From the NCBI RefSeq assembly GCF_019720895.1, contig NZ_JAHKSH010000006.1, positions 186,001-250,000 on the forward strand: DNA of 64,000 nucleotides. The letters are read 5' to 3'. The stretch is from Microbacterium salitolerans (GTDB lineage Bacteria; Actinomycetota; Actinomycetes; Actinomycetales; Microbacteriaceae). A program made the translations under genes and the position numbers. This document shows positions 48,931 through 56,629 of the stretch, in pieces; the first letter of the stretch is position 1; every line of letters begins with the position of its first letter. Below the pieces are notes generated by a model, which worked only from the letters and a program-made list of their open reading frames with translations, made no database searches and was not told where the DNA came from.

Positions 48931-51900
48931 CTAGACGAGCTTCCGGCGGCCGGCCCGCGCGATCATGAGGGCGATGAACCCGAGCGCCAGGAGCAGGAGC
49001 GCCCAGCCCAGGCCCATCACCAGACCACCCGTCGCGGCGAGCTCCGGGAGATCGACGGCCACCGAGTCGGACGCCGTCACCACCACTGCGCCGCTCGCCG
49101 CGCTCACCGTCGCCGCGTTCACGACCGTGCGCGCCTGCGCCTCATCCGCCGTGATCGTGTAGACCACGGGCCCGCAGTCGGCGGACTCGCCCGGCTCGAG
49201 GTCGGGGATGTCGCAGGCGACCTCTCCGCCGAGCTTCGGATCGTCGATGACCACATCCGACAGCATCGTGGACCCGGTGTTGGTCACCGAGAACCGGAAC
49301 TGCACCGTGTCACCCGCGTTCACGACCCGATCGCCGTTCGCATCGGCATAGTCACCGCCGGTCTTGTCCAAAGCGATCGCCGCCTGCTCATCGATTGACG
49401 TCGTCACGGTGTCCTCAGCGCTGACCTCGCGGCCGCCAGCGCCGAACGCCGTCGCGGTCGCCGTGTTGACGACCTCGCCCGCGTCGATGTCCTCCTGCAC
49501 GAGAGCGACCGGCTCCGCCTCGCACGTCACCATGTCGCCCGGTGCGATCTCGGTCGCCTCGCAGACGACGTCGCCCTCGATGCGAGGATCGGCGATCTCC
49601 AGACCCGTCAGGGTCGTCGTGCCGGTGTTGGTCACCGCGAAGGAGTAGTCGATCGTGTCGCCGGCATCGGTGGCGCCGCTGTCGTTCGCGTCCTGGATCG
49701 CCGCCGCCGACTTCACCAGGGCGATCCCGTCCTCTCCGTCCACGGCGACATCGACCGATGTCTCGTCGTCCACGGCGCCGATGCCCGTTCCCGCGACCGT
49801 CGCGGTGTTGTGCACGCTCTGCGCGTCGATATCCGCCTGCGTGATCTCATACGCGACCGGGCCGCAGTCGGCCGTCTCCCCCGGCGCGAGCACGGCACCG
49901 GCCAGCGCCGGGCAGTCGACCGCGCCGCCGAGCAGCGGGTCATCGATCGCGACGTCGCGGAGCGCGGTGGTCCCGGTGTTGCGCACGGTGAACGTGTACG
50001 ACACCTCGTCGCCCGCCCCGATGTGCCCGTCACCATCGACGTCCACGGCGACACCGGTCTTGTCCAGCGAGATGCCGTCGGATCCCGCGATGATCACATC
50101 GGCGCTCGCCTCGTCCGAGACGGAATCCGTCGACACGCTCGCGGTGTTGTGCACGCGCTGCGCATCCACGTCCGCCTGCGTGATCTCGTACGCGTAGGGC
50201 CCGCAGTCGATCGCGTCACCCGGCGCGATATCGGCTCCCTCGAGCGACGGGCAGTCCAGCACCCCGCCGAGCAGCGGATCCTCGATCACCGCCCCCATCA
50301 CGGTCCGCGTGCCGACGTTGACGACGGAGAATGCGTACGACACCTCGTCGCCCGCCCCGATGTGCCCGTCGCCCGTGGTGTCGGCCACCGCGACCACCGT
50401 CTTGATCAGCTCGACCGCGCTCGTGCCCTCGATCGTCGTCTCGGCCGACGCCGTGTCGGCGACGTCTCCGCGCGGCGCAGCCGCGGTCACCGAGGCGGTG
50501 TTGCGCACGACCCCCGCATCGATGTCCTCGCTCGTGAGGACGTACTCGACCGGGTCGCATTCGACGCTCTCACCCGGCGCGAGAGCCGAGCCCTCTGCCG
50601 GTGCGCAGTCGACATCGCCGCCGAGCATGGGGTCGCTCACGGCGATATCGGTCAGCGTCGTCGTCCCCGTGTTCGTGACCGTGAACGAGTACTCGACCAC
50701 ATCCCCCGCTCCCAGCGCGCCGTCGCCGTCCACGTCCATCGGCTCACCGGCGGTCTTCGCGAGGCTGATGCCGTTGGCCACGGCCAGGCTGACCGTCGCC
50801 TCGGCGTCGTCGGAGACGGGCCCGCGCGGGGCCGAGGCCGTGACCGATGCCGCGTTGCGCACCACACCCGCGTCCACGTCTTCCTGCATCAGCGTGTAGT
50901 CGATCGGTCCGCAGTCCGCGTCGTCGCCCGGGGCGATCGACGCCGCTGCCAGGTCGGCGCACTCCAGCGCGCCGCCGAGCAGGGCATCCTCGATCGCGGC
51001 ATCCGTCAGCGTCGTCGTCCCGGTGTTGCTCACCGTGAACGAGTACGCGATCGCGTCACCCGCGCCGATCATCCCGTCGCCGTTCTCATCCGAGGGCGAC
51101 GCCGCCGACTTGACCAGCTCGACAGCATCCGTGCCGGCCACGTCGACATCCGCGGAGGCCGTGTCCTGCACCTCACCCGCCGACGACTGCGCGAGAACCG
51201 ACGCCTCGTTGCGAACAGTCCCAGAATCGACGTCCGCCTGCGTCAGGGTGTACGAGACGGGACCGCAGTCGACGGACTCACCGGGCGCGATCGCGTCCTC
51301 GAGCCCGGCGCACTCGACCGGCCCGCCGAGGAGCGGATCCTCGATCGCCGCGTCCGTCAGCGTCGCCGTCCCGGTGTTCGTCACCATGAACGAGTAGGCG
51401 ACGGTGTCGCCCGCGCCGATCATCCCGTCGCCGTTCTCATCAGCCGGCGACGCGGCGGTCTTCGTCAGGTCGACGCCCGCGGAGGCGCCGAACTGCACCT
51501 GCGCGGATCCGGCGTCCTGCACCCGGATCCGTCCCTCGCCCTGAACGGTCGCCGTGTTCTCCACCACGCCCGCGTCGACGTCGCTCTGCGTGAGCGCGTA
51601 GGTCACCGGCCCGCACTCGACCGTCTCGCCGGGTGCGAGCGTCACGGCCCCGTCATCGAAGCAGCCGATGTCGCCGCCGAGCAGCGGGTCGTCGAGTGCG
51701 TCGACGGTCATCGAGGTCGTGCCCGAGTTGCGGACGGTGAAGGTGTAGTCGATCTCGTCGCCTGCGCCGTAGCGACCGTCGCCGTCGACGTCAGTGACAC
51801 CGGCGGCGTTCTTGTGCAGCTCGAGCGCGTCGGTGCCGTCGACATCCACGTCGGCATGCGCGTCGTCGGCAACCGGTCCGCTCGGGGCGTCAGCCGTCAC

Positions 51901-54900
51901 GCGCGCTTCGTTGTGCACGAATCCGTTGTCGATGTCCTGCTGCGTCAGCTCGTAGACCACCGGGTCGCACTCGATCGTCTCCCCTGGCGCGATCTCCGCA
52001 CCGTCGAGGTCGGAGCACGCGATGTCGCCGCCCAGCAGCGGATCGGTGATCTCGGCTCCGCTGAGCGTGGACGTTCCTGCGTTCGTCACCGAGAAGGCGT
52101 ACTCGATCGTGTCGCCGGCGCCGAGGGACCCGTCGCCGTCGACATCGGTCGGGGTGCCGCCGGACTTCGCGAGGCTGACCGCGTTCACGGTCGGCACGAT
52201 CACCGTCGCCTGCGCGTCGGCGTCCACGGGACCGCGCGGCGACTCCGCCGTCACGGCGGCAGTGTTCTCGACGACGCCCCTGTCGAGGTCCGCCTGAGTC
52301 ATGGTGTACGAGGCCGGTCCGCACTCGACCTCGTCCCCGGGCGACAGCGTCGCCCCCTCGAGTGCCGGGCAGCCGACCGCGCCGCCGAGCAGCGGGTCGT
52401 CGAGAGCCACGTCGCTGAGGGTCGTAGAGCCGGTGTTGCTCACCACGAAGTCGTACTCGATATCGTCGCCCGCGGCGATCCGGCCGTCGCCGTTCGTATC
52501 CACCGGCTGCGGGGCCGTCTTCGTCAGCTCGATCCCCGCCTCGCCCGAGATGGGCGTCACCACCGTGGACGAGTTGTTCCCCGTCTCCGGGTCGGCCTGC
52601 GACGCGGTGACGCTCGCCGTATTCGTGATCTCGTCCGAACCGGTCGAGGGATCCACCGTGCCCGTGAACGCGAACTCCGCCGACTCGCCGCCTGCCAGCT
52701 CCGCCAGCTCGCACGACACCACGCCGTCCGCAATCACGCACTCCTCGCTCGCCGAGACCGCACCGATGAGCTCCACCGGGATCTCATCGGTGACCACGAC
52801 CTCCGTGGCGTCGTTCGGACCGAGATTCTCGATCGCCAGCGTGTAGGTGACCTCATCGTTCGATGGCGCAGGGTCCTCCGAGATGCTCTTCGTGATCGCG
52901 AGATCGGCAGACGCCGCGACCGTGACATCCGCCGTGTCGACGAGATCGTCCGCATCCGGATCCGGCGTCTCGGACGACGCGGTCGCCGTGTTCGTGAACG
53001 TCCCCTCGGCCAGGGCGACGCCCGTGATCGCGATCTCGGCCTCCTCTCCCGGCTGCAGCGCCCCCACATTCCAGGTGCCGCCCGTCCAGGTGCCGGTCGA
53101 CGCCTCCGCGCCGGTGAGCGCGATGCCCTCTTCGATGGTGTCCTCCACGACGACTCCCGTCGCCGTCGACGGGCCATCGTTGCGCACCGTCACGAGATAC
53201 TGCACCTCGCCGTCGAGCGCGACATCGGGGGTCGACGTCGTCTTGGTCAGCGACACGTCGGCCTGCGGTTCGAGGGGGACGACCACGGTGTCCGCATAGT
53301 TGTCGCCGTTGGGATCCGGTGTGCCGGACGTAGCGGTCGCGGTGTTCGAGAGGCTGCCCGTGGCGTCGGCGGCGATCGTGCCCGCCACCGTCACGGCGGC
53401 CGATTCGCCCGGGGCGAGGTCGCCGAGGGAGCACGTGCCGATTCGCCCCGTGACCTGGCAGGCATCGTCAGCGACCGGTTCTTGGAGCTCGGTCGGCAGG
53501 ACGTCCGCGACGGTCACGCCACGCGCGGTGGACGGGCCGTCGTTGGTCACGGTGATCGTGAAGGACTGCTCCGTCCCCGGGACGCCGGGGTTCGGCGTCG
53601 CGGTCTTCACGACGCCGATGTCCGCGCTCTGCTCGACGACGACGGTCGCGGAGGCCGAGTTGTTCGTCGTGTCCGAGTCATCGGACGGCGCCGCGATCGA
53701 GGCGGTGTTGATCAGTGAGCCAGCCGGCGCGTCCGCGGGGACGAGCACGTCGATGTCCACGGTCGCCGCCTCTGCTGGCTGCAGCGCCGCCCAATCGCAT
53801 CGCACGCTCGCGGCATCGAACGAGCAGATGGCACCAGTCGGCTGCGAGACGTTCTGCACGACCAGCCCCTCGGGGACCGTGTCGGTGAGCACGGCGTTCT
53901 GCGCGATGGACGGGCCGAGGTTCTCGACCCCGACGGTGTAGGTGAACGTCTCGCCAGCGGTCGCGGTCTCGACCGACGCCTCCTTCGTGACGGCCAGATC
54001 GGCGTCGATCGTCGGCTCGAAGCTCGTCGAGCTCGCATTGTTCGTCGCGTCGCCATCGGACGCTGAGGTCGTGACAGTCGCCGTGTTCTGCACGGCCGCG
54101 TCGACCCCCGGAGCCAGCGTCGTCGTCACCGTCACCTCGACGGACGCCCCCGGCGCCAGCGAACCGGCATCACAGGACACGACCGCCCCGTCGAACTCAC
54201 AGGAGCCGGCATCCGTCTCAGCACTCACGAACGTCGTCGCCGGATCCAGCGGGTCCGTGATCACGACGTCTTCGGCGGCCGACGGCCCGGCATTTGTCGC
54301 GACCATCGTGTAGACGACCTCGTCGCCCGCCGTCGGAACGTCGGGGGCGAACGTCTTCTCGATCGAGACCTCGGCGACGGCAGTGACGGTATCCGACGCA
54401 GTGGAGGTGTTGTTCGTCTGGTCCGGATCCGTCGTGGCGGATTCGACCTGTGCGGTGTTGACGAGGGCGGATCCTGCACCTACGTCGGGCGACAGCACAC
54501 CGGTGATCGTGATCTCCGCGCTCTCGCCGTTCGCGAGCGGCCCGCCCACGCAGTTCACACTCCCCGTCACCAGGCAGGAGCCGGACGTCGTCTCGGCCTG
54601 GACATCACTCAGCGCCGCGGGCACCGGATCGTAGACGGTGAAGTCCTCGGCCGCCTGCGGACCGTTGTTCGCGACCGTGAGCGTGTAGGAGACGGGCTCG
54701 CCGGCGACGAGCGGCGAGGTGTCAAGCGTCTTCGTGATCGCGAGATCGGCCGCAGGTGCCACCGGCGTCTCGGTCGTCTGCGTCGTGGAGACGCGGTCCT
54801 GATCCAGTACGGGGTCGTGGAATCCGACCTGCGCCTCGTTCTCGAGCGTCCCACCGGCCGCCTCGACGTTCACCTTCGCGTCGAAGCGGTACGTCGTCGT

Positions 54901-55878
54901 CGCGCCGGGCAGCATCGATCCGCCGGCGGATGCCGTCGCCGCCTCGCCAAGACGAACCTGCACCGTGCGGTCGGCACCGACGTATTCACCGCGGTCGTCT
55001 CCCGCGGCATCGGTGAGCGCGCCGGCGCCGGCGCCATTCACGATCCGCAGAGATCCGGGAACGAAGTCGAGGCCGGGCGCGAGCGCATCGGACGATGCCA
55101 TCTCGAGCGCCGAGTTCCCGCCGTCGTTGCGCGTGGTGACCGTGTACCGCAGGACGTCGCCGACCTGCGCCTCAGCGCCGCCGCGCGAGATGTTCTCGAC
55201 GGTCTTGTCGCTGATGACGCAGGGGCCCGTCCCGAACGTGATGTTGTCGAGAAGGTTGCCGACGGCGACGTTGCCGTCCGACGAGCTGACCGCTTGGAAG
55301 GCGAACCGCGTCGTGGTCTGACCCTCGGGAACGATGTACGCCCCGGAGTGCTGTCCCCATTCCTGTCCGTCGCTGATATCGGGGCCAGATTGAACCAGGT
55401 CACCCGGGGGGCCGATCAGAACCCTCATGACGTCGGTGCCCCGGCGACCCCGGTGATCCAGTGACCAAGAAAGCGACTGGCCCGGAGTCGTGGCGACGTC
55501 CTGAGAGAGCGTGCCGGCGCTGTAGGCGTTCAGCTCCGCGAACTGACTGCCTTCCGCGGCAGGGATGTCGTTGAAGCCGTCGCTCCAGATCTCGATTCGG
55601 TTGCGACTGTCCGTGGTGCTCCAGCCCGGGACATTTCCTTCTGCGAACAGGCCGTACTGGCCGTTCGAGACCTTCGGCTCTTCGAATCCTCCATTGACGA
55701 GCGCCGCCGCGTCGCCGCAGGTGGTCGGATCCTGGACTGCGGCAGCCGGTTCGGGCAATGCGACGTCGGCGACGACGCCCAGCATCGCCGCCACGACGAG
55801 GGCGCAGGCGCCCATCGCAACCATGCGGAATCCGCGCTTCCGCACGTCCGTGATCAGGCTCTTCATTCGGGAGGACAC
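48931..55878 (-). CDS. Giant repetitive surface protein with LAATG anchor (DUF11 and EF-hand-like repeats)
   Basis: A 2,315-aa wall-linked protein. Order: signal peptide (about 15-48); galactose-binding-like N-terminal domain (about 52-220; VNGGFEEP, VPGWSTTDSRNRIEIW, SQFAELNA); one divergent and six clear DUF11 modules (about 225-1,110; xDLAITKT...YTLxVxNxGPSxA); ten modules of about 115 residues (about 1,112-2,265), each opening with an Asp-rich loop such as DVDGDGSLGAGD and followed by DPLLGG and a CGPxxYxxTQxDxDxGxVxN block; then LAATG, a membrane span and RAGRRKLV. The anchor suits a class E sortase. It is probably an adhesin or surface stalk. Start GTG 55878 with TAGCAT 6 nt upstream and no ribosome site; the ATG at 55866 is an alternative. 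Confidence 0.88.
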   Translation of the reverse strand: MSSRMKSLITDVRKRGFRMVAMGACALVVAAMLGVVADVALPEPAAAVQDPTTCGDAAALVNGGFEEPKVSNGQYGLFAEGNVPGWSTTDSRNRIEIWSDGFNDIPAAEGSQFAELNAYSAGTLSQDVATTPGQSLSWSLDHRGRRGTDVMRVLIGPPGDLVQSGPDISDGQEWGQHSGAYIVPEGQTTTRFAFQAVSSSDGNVAVGNLLDNITFGTGPCVISDKTVENISRGGAEAQVGDVLRYTVTTRNDGGNSALEMASSDALAPGLDFVPGSLRIVNGAGAGALTDAAGDDRGEYVGADRTVQVRLGEAATASAGGSMLPGATTTYRFDAKVNVEAAGGTLENEAQVGFHDPVLDQDRVSTTQTTETPVAPAADLAITKTLDTSPLVAGEPVSYTLTVANNGPQAAEDFTVYDPVPAALSDVQAETTSGSCLVTGSVNCVGGPLANGESAEITITGVLSPDVGAGSALVNTAQVESATTDPDQTNNTSTASDTVTAVAEVSIEKTFAPDVPTAGDEVVYTMVATNAGPSAAEDVVITDPLDPATTFVSAETDAGSCEFDGAVVSCDAGSLAPGASVEVTVTTTLAPGVDAAVQNTATVTTSASDGDATNNASSTSFEPTIDADLAVTKEASVETATAGETFTYTVGVENLGPSIAQNAVLTDTVPEGLVVQNVSQPTGAICSFDAASVRCDWAALQPAEAATVDIDVLVPADAPAGSLINTASIAAPSDDSDTTNNSASATVVVEQSADIGVVKTATPNPGVPGTEQSFTITVTNDGPSTARGVTVADVLPTELQEPVADDACQVTGRIGTCSLGDLAPGESAAVTVAGTIAADATGSLSNTATATSGTPDPNGDNYADTVVVPLEPQADVSLTKTTSTPDVALDGEVQYLVTVRNDGPSTATGVVVEDTIEEGIALTGAEASTGTWTGGTWNVGALQPGEEAEIAITGVALAEGTFTNTATASSETPDPDADDLVDTADVTVAASADLAITKSISEDPAPSNDEVTYTLAIENLGPNDATEVVVTDEIPVELIGAVSASEECVIADGVVSCELAELAGGESAEFAFTGTVDPSTGSDEITNTASVTASQADPETGNNSSTVVTPISGEAGIELTKTAPQPVDTNGDGRIAAGDDIEYDFVVSNTGSTTLSDVALDDPLLGGAVGCPALEGATLSPGDEVECGPASYTMTQADLDRGVVENTAAVTAESPRGPVDADAQATVIVPTVNAVSLAKSGGTPTDVDGDGSLGAGDTIEYAFSVTNAGTSTLSGAEITDPLLGGDIACSDLDGAEIAPGETIECDPVVYELTQQDIDNGFVHNEARVTADAPSGPVADDAHADVDVDGTDALELHKNAAGVTDVDGDGRYGAGDEIDYTFTVRNSGTTSMTVDALDDPLLGGDIGCFDDGAVTLAPGETVECGPVTYALTQSDVDAGVVENTATVQGEGRIRVQDAGSAQVQFGASAGVDLTKTAASPADENGDGMIGAGDTVAYSFMVTNTGTATLTDAAIEDPLLGGPVECAGLEDAIAPGESVDCGPVSYTLTQADVDSGTVRNEASVLAQSSAGEVQDTASADVDVAGTDAVELVKSAASPSDENGDGMIGAGDAIAYSFTVSNTGTTTLTDAAIEDALLGGALECADLAAASIAPGDDADCGPIDYTLMQEDVDAGVVRNAASVTASAPRGPVSDDAEATVSLAVANGISLAKTAGEPMDVDGDGALGAGDVVEYSFTVTNTGTTTLTDIAVSDPMLGGDVDCAPAEGSALAPGESVECDPVEYVLTSEDIDAGVVRNTASVTAAAPRGDVADTASAETTIEGTSAVELIKTVVAVADTTGDGHIGAGDEVSYAFSVVNVGTRTVMGAVIEDPLLGGVLDCPSLEGADIAPGDAIDCGPYAYEITQADVDAQRVHNTASVSTDSVSDEASADVIIAGSDGISLDKTGVAVDVDGDGHIGAGDEVSYTFTVRNTGTTALRDVAIDDPLLGGAVDCPALAGAVLAPGETADCGPVAYEITQADIDAQSVHNTATVAGTGIGAVDDETSVDVAVDGEDGIALVKSAAAIQDANDSGATDAGDTIDYSFAVTNTGTTTLTGLEIADPRIEGDVVCEATEIAPGDMVTCEAEPVALVQEDIDAGEVVNTATATAFGAGGREVSAEDTVTTSIDEQAAIALDKTGGDYADANGDRVVNAGDTVQFRFSVTNTGSTMLSDVVIDDPKLGGEVACDIPDLEPGESADCGPVVYTITADEAQARTVVNAATVSAASGAVVVTASDSVAVDLPELAATGGLVMGLGWALLLLALGFIALMIARAGRRKLV
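49030..52550 (-). repeat. Ten tandem ~350-bp repeats encoding EF-hand-like loops
   Basis: Ten coding repeats spaced about 350 bp. Their Asp-loops fall near 52490, 52140, 51790, 51430, 51075, 50715, 50375, 50030, 49685 and 49340. Loops 1 to 8 largely keep the D-x-D/N-x-D-G spacing with Asp at loop position 12, as in dockerin/EF-hand calcium loops; loops 9 (DANDSGATDAGD) and 10 (DANGDRVVNAGD) have decayed. Repeats 4 and 5 are the most alike. Confidence 0.8.
52550..54755 (-). repeat. Six tandem DUF11-type repeats
   Basis: Six modules of about 120 residues that begin A-D/E-hydrophobic-x-hydrophobic-x-K and contain YTLTVxNxGPSxA followed by NTAxVTS. These are the standard DUF11 (TIGR01451) units, without calcium loops, forming the N-terminal half of the stalk. 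Confidence 0.75.
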
Positions 55879-55999
55879 GCCCGAATGCTATCGCCGCGGC
55901 GCCGTCGACGACAGTGGTCGCACATCGGCCGCGGAGTGCCGCGACCCTGAGGGATCCCTATGCCTCGCACATGAATAACGGAAACATAACGACATCGCC

Positions 56000-56139
56000 T
56001 TGTTCGCCGTTACCTCGTCGTTATAGAGTGCGAAGCACGGTGATCGTTTTGCTGTGGCGGTCACCGGCATGTGATTGCAGGACACTCTTGGTGCAAGGGA
56101 CATGGGCCCGGTCGGAGAACTCTTCGGCCGGGCCCTTCT
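56000..56139 (+). ncRNA. Candidate small RNA or leader upstream of marR
   Basis: In the 301-nt gap between divergent genes, TTGTTC (56000-56005), 16 nt, TATAGA (56022-56027) form a good promoter. About 100 nt further on, an 11-bp stem (56104-56114 with 56125-56135, one G-T pair) is followed by TTCT. Between them there is no open frame of note, but a TTGCA/TGCAA stem-loop around 56075-56092. The MarR gene has its own TACACT box downstream, so this transcript may be independent. The rest of the gap (55879-55999) holds nothing I recognise. Confidence 0.4.
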
Positions 56140-56179
56140 GCACCACCGCACCGACCGACCGACGCATACACTTGAATGC

Positions 56180-56611
56180 ATGCCGGATCGCCGTCTTGCC
56201 GTGGATGCGTGGGAGAGCCTCTTCCGCGCTCAGCACGAGGTCTTCGAAGACGTGAAGCGCGACTTCGCCGACTCCCCGCTTCAACAGGGCGAGTACGACG
56301 TGCTGCTCACCGTCACCCGCGCTCCCGACCACACGGCCCGGCTCCGCGACATCACCGCGAACATGCTCATCAGCCAGCCGAGCGTCTCGCGCCTCGTCGA
56401 CAAGATGGTTGCCCGCGGCCTCGCGACCAAGGCCCCGGATCCCGATGACGGGCGGGGTTCCCTCGTCACGGCGACCGAGGAGGGTGTGCACGCCTTCCGC
56501 TCGATCGCCGTCCAGCACGGCAAGCGCATCGCCGACCGCATGTCGGTTCTCACGAACGACGAGCTCAAGACCCTCACGACGCTCACGCGGAAGATCCGCG
56601 GCGAGGGCTGA
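56180..56611 (+). CDS. MarR-family transcriptional regulator
   Basis: A 143-aa winged-helix repressor: QQGEYDVLLTVTRAP, recognition region DITANMLISQPSVSRLVDKMVARGLATK and wing PDPDDGRGSLVTATEEG. The start is ATG 56180; TACACT (56167-56172) ends 7 nt upstream and no ribosome site is present, suggesting leaderless translation. The longer frame from 56075 runs through the hairpin at 56104-56135 and is unlikely. It converges on ppc; its target is not evident. Confidence 0.88.
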   Translation: MPDRRLAVDAWESLFRAQHEVFEDVKRDFADSPLQQGEYDVLLTVTRAPDHTARLRDITANMLISQPSVSRLVDKMVARGLATKAPDPDDGRGSLVTATEEGVHAFRSIAVQHGKRIADRMSVLTNDELKTLTTLTRKIRGEG

Positions 56612-56629
56612 CGCCCCCGCCGCGATCCG

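Noticed and set aside
49810-53718. Uninterrupted 1,302-codon plus-strand frame opposite the giant surface gene
   Set aside because: It is an antisense shadow of a repetitive, GC-rich gene. Its protein is Arg/Asp/Gly-rich with no domain, whereas the minus strand has a signal, repeats and an anchor.
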